Source of the DNA: Nymphaea colorata
Lineage: Eukaryota > Streptophyta > Magnoliopsida > Nymphaeales > Nymphaeaceae
Assembly: GCF_008831285.2 (NCBI RefSeq)
Contig: NC_045140.1
Location: forward strand, 15,870,370-15,932,369
DNA length: 62,000 bases
Direction of reading: 5' to 3'
The notes under the pieces are model-generated. The model did no database searches, had not been told where the DNA came from, and saw nothing but the letters and a program-made list of their open reading frames with translations. How positions within the stretch are numbered: position 1 is the stretch's first letter; each line of letters starts with the position of its first letter. This document shows, piece after piece, positions 61,147 through 62,000 of the stretch. Position numbers and translations under genes: made by a program.

Positions 61147-62000
61147 GAGGGATCTACTAACCGCACCCTTGCGTGTAGGTCTGCCCAATCTGATGTTGTA
61201 TTGCAGATTCTAGATGGCTAGAGTATCAACAAAACGAATTCTCTTCTCATGGTTTATGTTCATGCTGCAATCAATGGTTGTCTGTCAATATATGCAAAGC
61301 TTCACTAAATAATGACACAATATGCTTATATAGATGCTTTACCAGCCTGATTATAAAAGGCATAGTTAGGGATGTGGCAGCTATTCCAGGTTGTTGAGAT
61401 CTGATAGAGACCCTGATTATATTCTCGACATAGCCCACTACACTTGACATAGACAAGATAGGCTCAATAGTATTAGCCAATGATTTCACTTGTAACATAT
61501 TAATTATAGAAAATTATTAACATTGATGAGTGTATAGGACAGTAAGCACTTATATGGGTCGGACTACTGCTGCTAGAAACAATGAAAAATGACAGGCAAC
61601 ACTAAGGCTCCAGGGTCTTTTCAAATACTTACCGCACAATACGCCAAATAATAAAACTATTGAAAAAAGATTAAATCAAATGATTTACCAGGCACCCAAT
61701 GAACTACCCTTATTTTTTTAATAGGCCAAATAATAAAACTATTGGAAAAAGGTTAAATCAAATGATTTACCATGCACCCAATGAACTACCCTTATTTTTT
61801 TCCTTCCTTGATATACAGAAACATAGAATTTTAGAACAAGGAATTTTCTTTTTCTTGCTTCCTTTGCAAACAGGAAGAGTGCATCATTGTGGGTGTCCAA
61901 CTGTGAACATGCATGTGAGTGAGCAAGCAATCAAGACAAGGGAGAGAGAGAGAGAGAGATAGAGAGAGTAAGGGTAGGTATGGGGCGTTATGTTGGGATA
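61147..62000. repeat. Long direct repeat R2, copy b (runs off the window)
   Basis: Second copy of 47006-47843, starting aaagagggatctactaacc. It keeps the same 75-codon minus-strand frame (61271-61498, one residue different), the 82-bp tandem pair (61639-61802) and the GA-rich tract (61943-61968). It has an extra segment of about 21 bp near 61594. The match still holds at the last base, so the repeat is longer. Confidence 0.9.

Noticed and set aside
1-62000. tRNA, rRNA or snRNA genes
   Set aside because: I looked for tRNA box-B-like ggttcgaatcc words and rRNA stretches and saw none. A covariance-model scan would be needed to be sure.

Overview
This is a gene-poor stretch of nuclear DNA from a flowering plant. 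The evidence is AT-rich sequence with GT-AG exon edges, exons of plant-specific protein families (an NPGR/NPG1-type TTC7-like protein, a plant LRR receptor kinase of subfamily VIII-1, V-ATPase subunit D), plant-type hAT miniature transposons and a Ty3/gypsy gag relic. The V-ATPase D reading frame is much more GC-rich than its surroundings, as is common in monocots, magnoliids and some early-diverging angiosperms. I cannot name the species. I found no complete, intact protein-coding gene. Products named here rest on reading the translations by eye, without a database search.

Layout. 1-11.4 kb: old dispersed repeats, one isolated intact exon of a DEAH10/RID1-type RNA helicase (4876-5284), a GA microsatellite, a gag relic, a possible 5' exon and a 45-bp minisatellite. 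11.5-12.6 kb: a V-ATPase subunit D gene with a 5'-UTR intron but two frameshifts. 12.72-40.02 kb: a direct tandem duplication of about 13.65 kb, almost identical between copies. Each copy holds two broken NPGR1-type exons on the minus strand, local tandem repeats, and a satellite array of about 307-bp monomers interrupted by a spacer of about 470 bp. The satellite runs on past the second copy to 41.91 kb. 41.9-44.0 kb: an AT-rich decayed tandem repeat, and the full-length source of the spacer. 44.0-45.6 kb: two non-autonomous hAT-like elements with 8-bp target-site duplications. 46.2-52.2 kb: modular long repeats, also shared with the window ends, around one broken LRR-kinase exon. 52.2-57.1 kb: two families of decayed tandem repeats. 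57.4-59.1 kb: a GC-rich area with an unidentified membrane-type coding remnant and a possible MurC-like first exon. 59.2-61.1 kb: nothing recognised. 61.15 kb to the end: a second copy of the repeat at 47.0 kb.

The genes do not form a pathway. They look like leftovers of unrelated genes scattered among repeats. The most informative part is the history of the satellite region. An older block duplication with internal deletions made the spacer and the near-repeats inside each array. A recent 13.65-kb duplication followed, joining satellite DNA to the 3' end of the V-ATPase D gene at a 6-bp microhomology. One copy then gained a small inverted, templated replacement. An assembly artefact must be excluded for the recent step.
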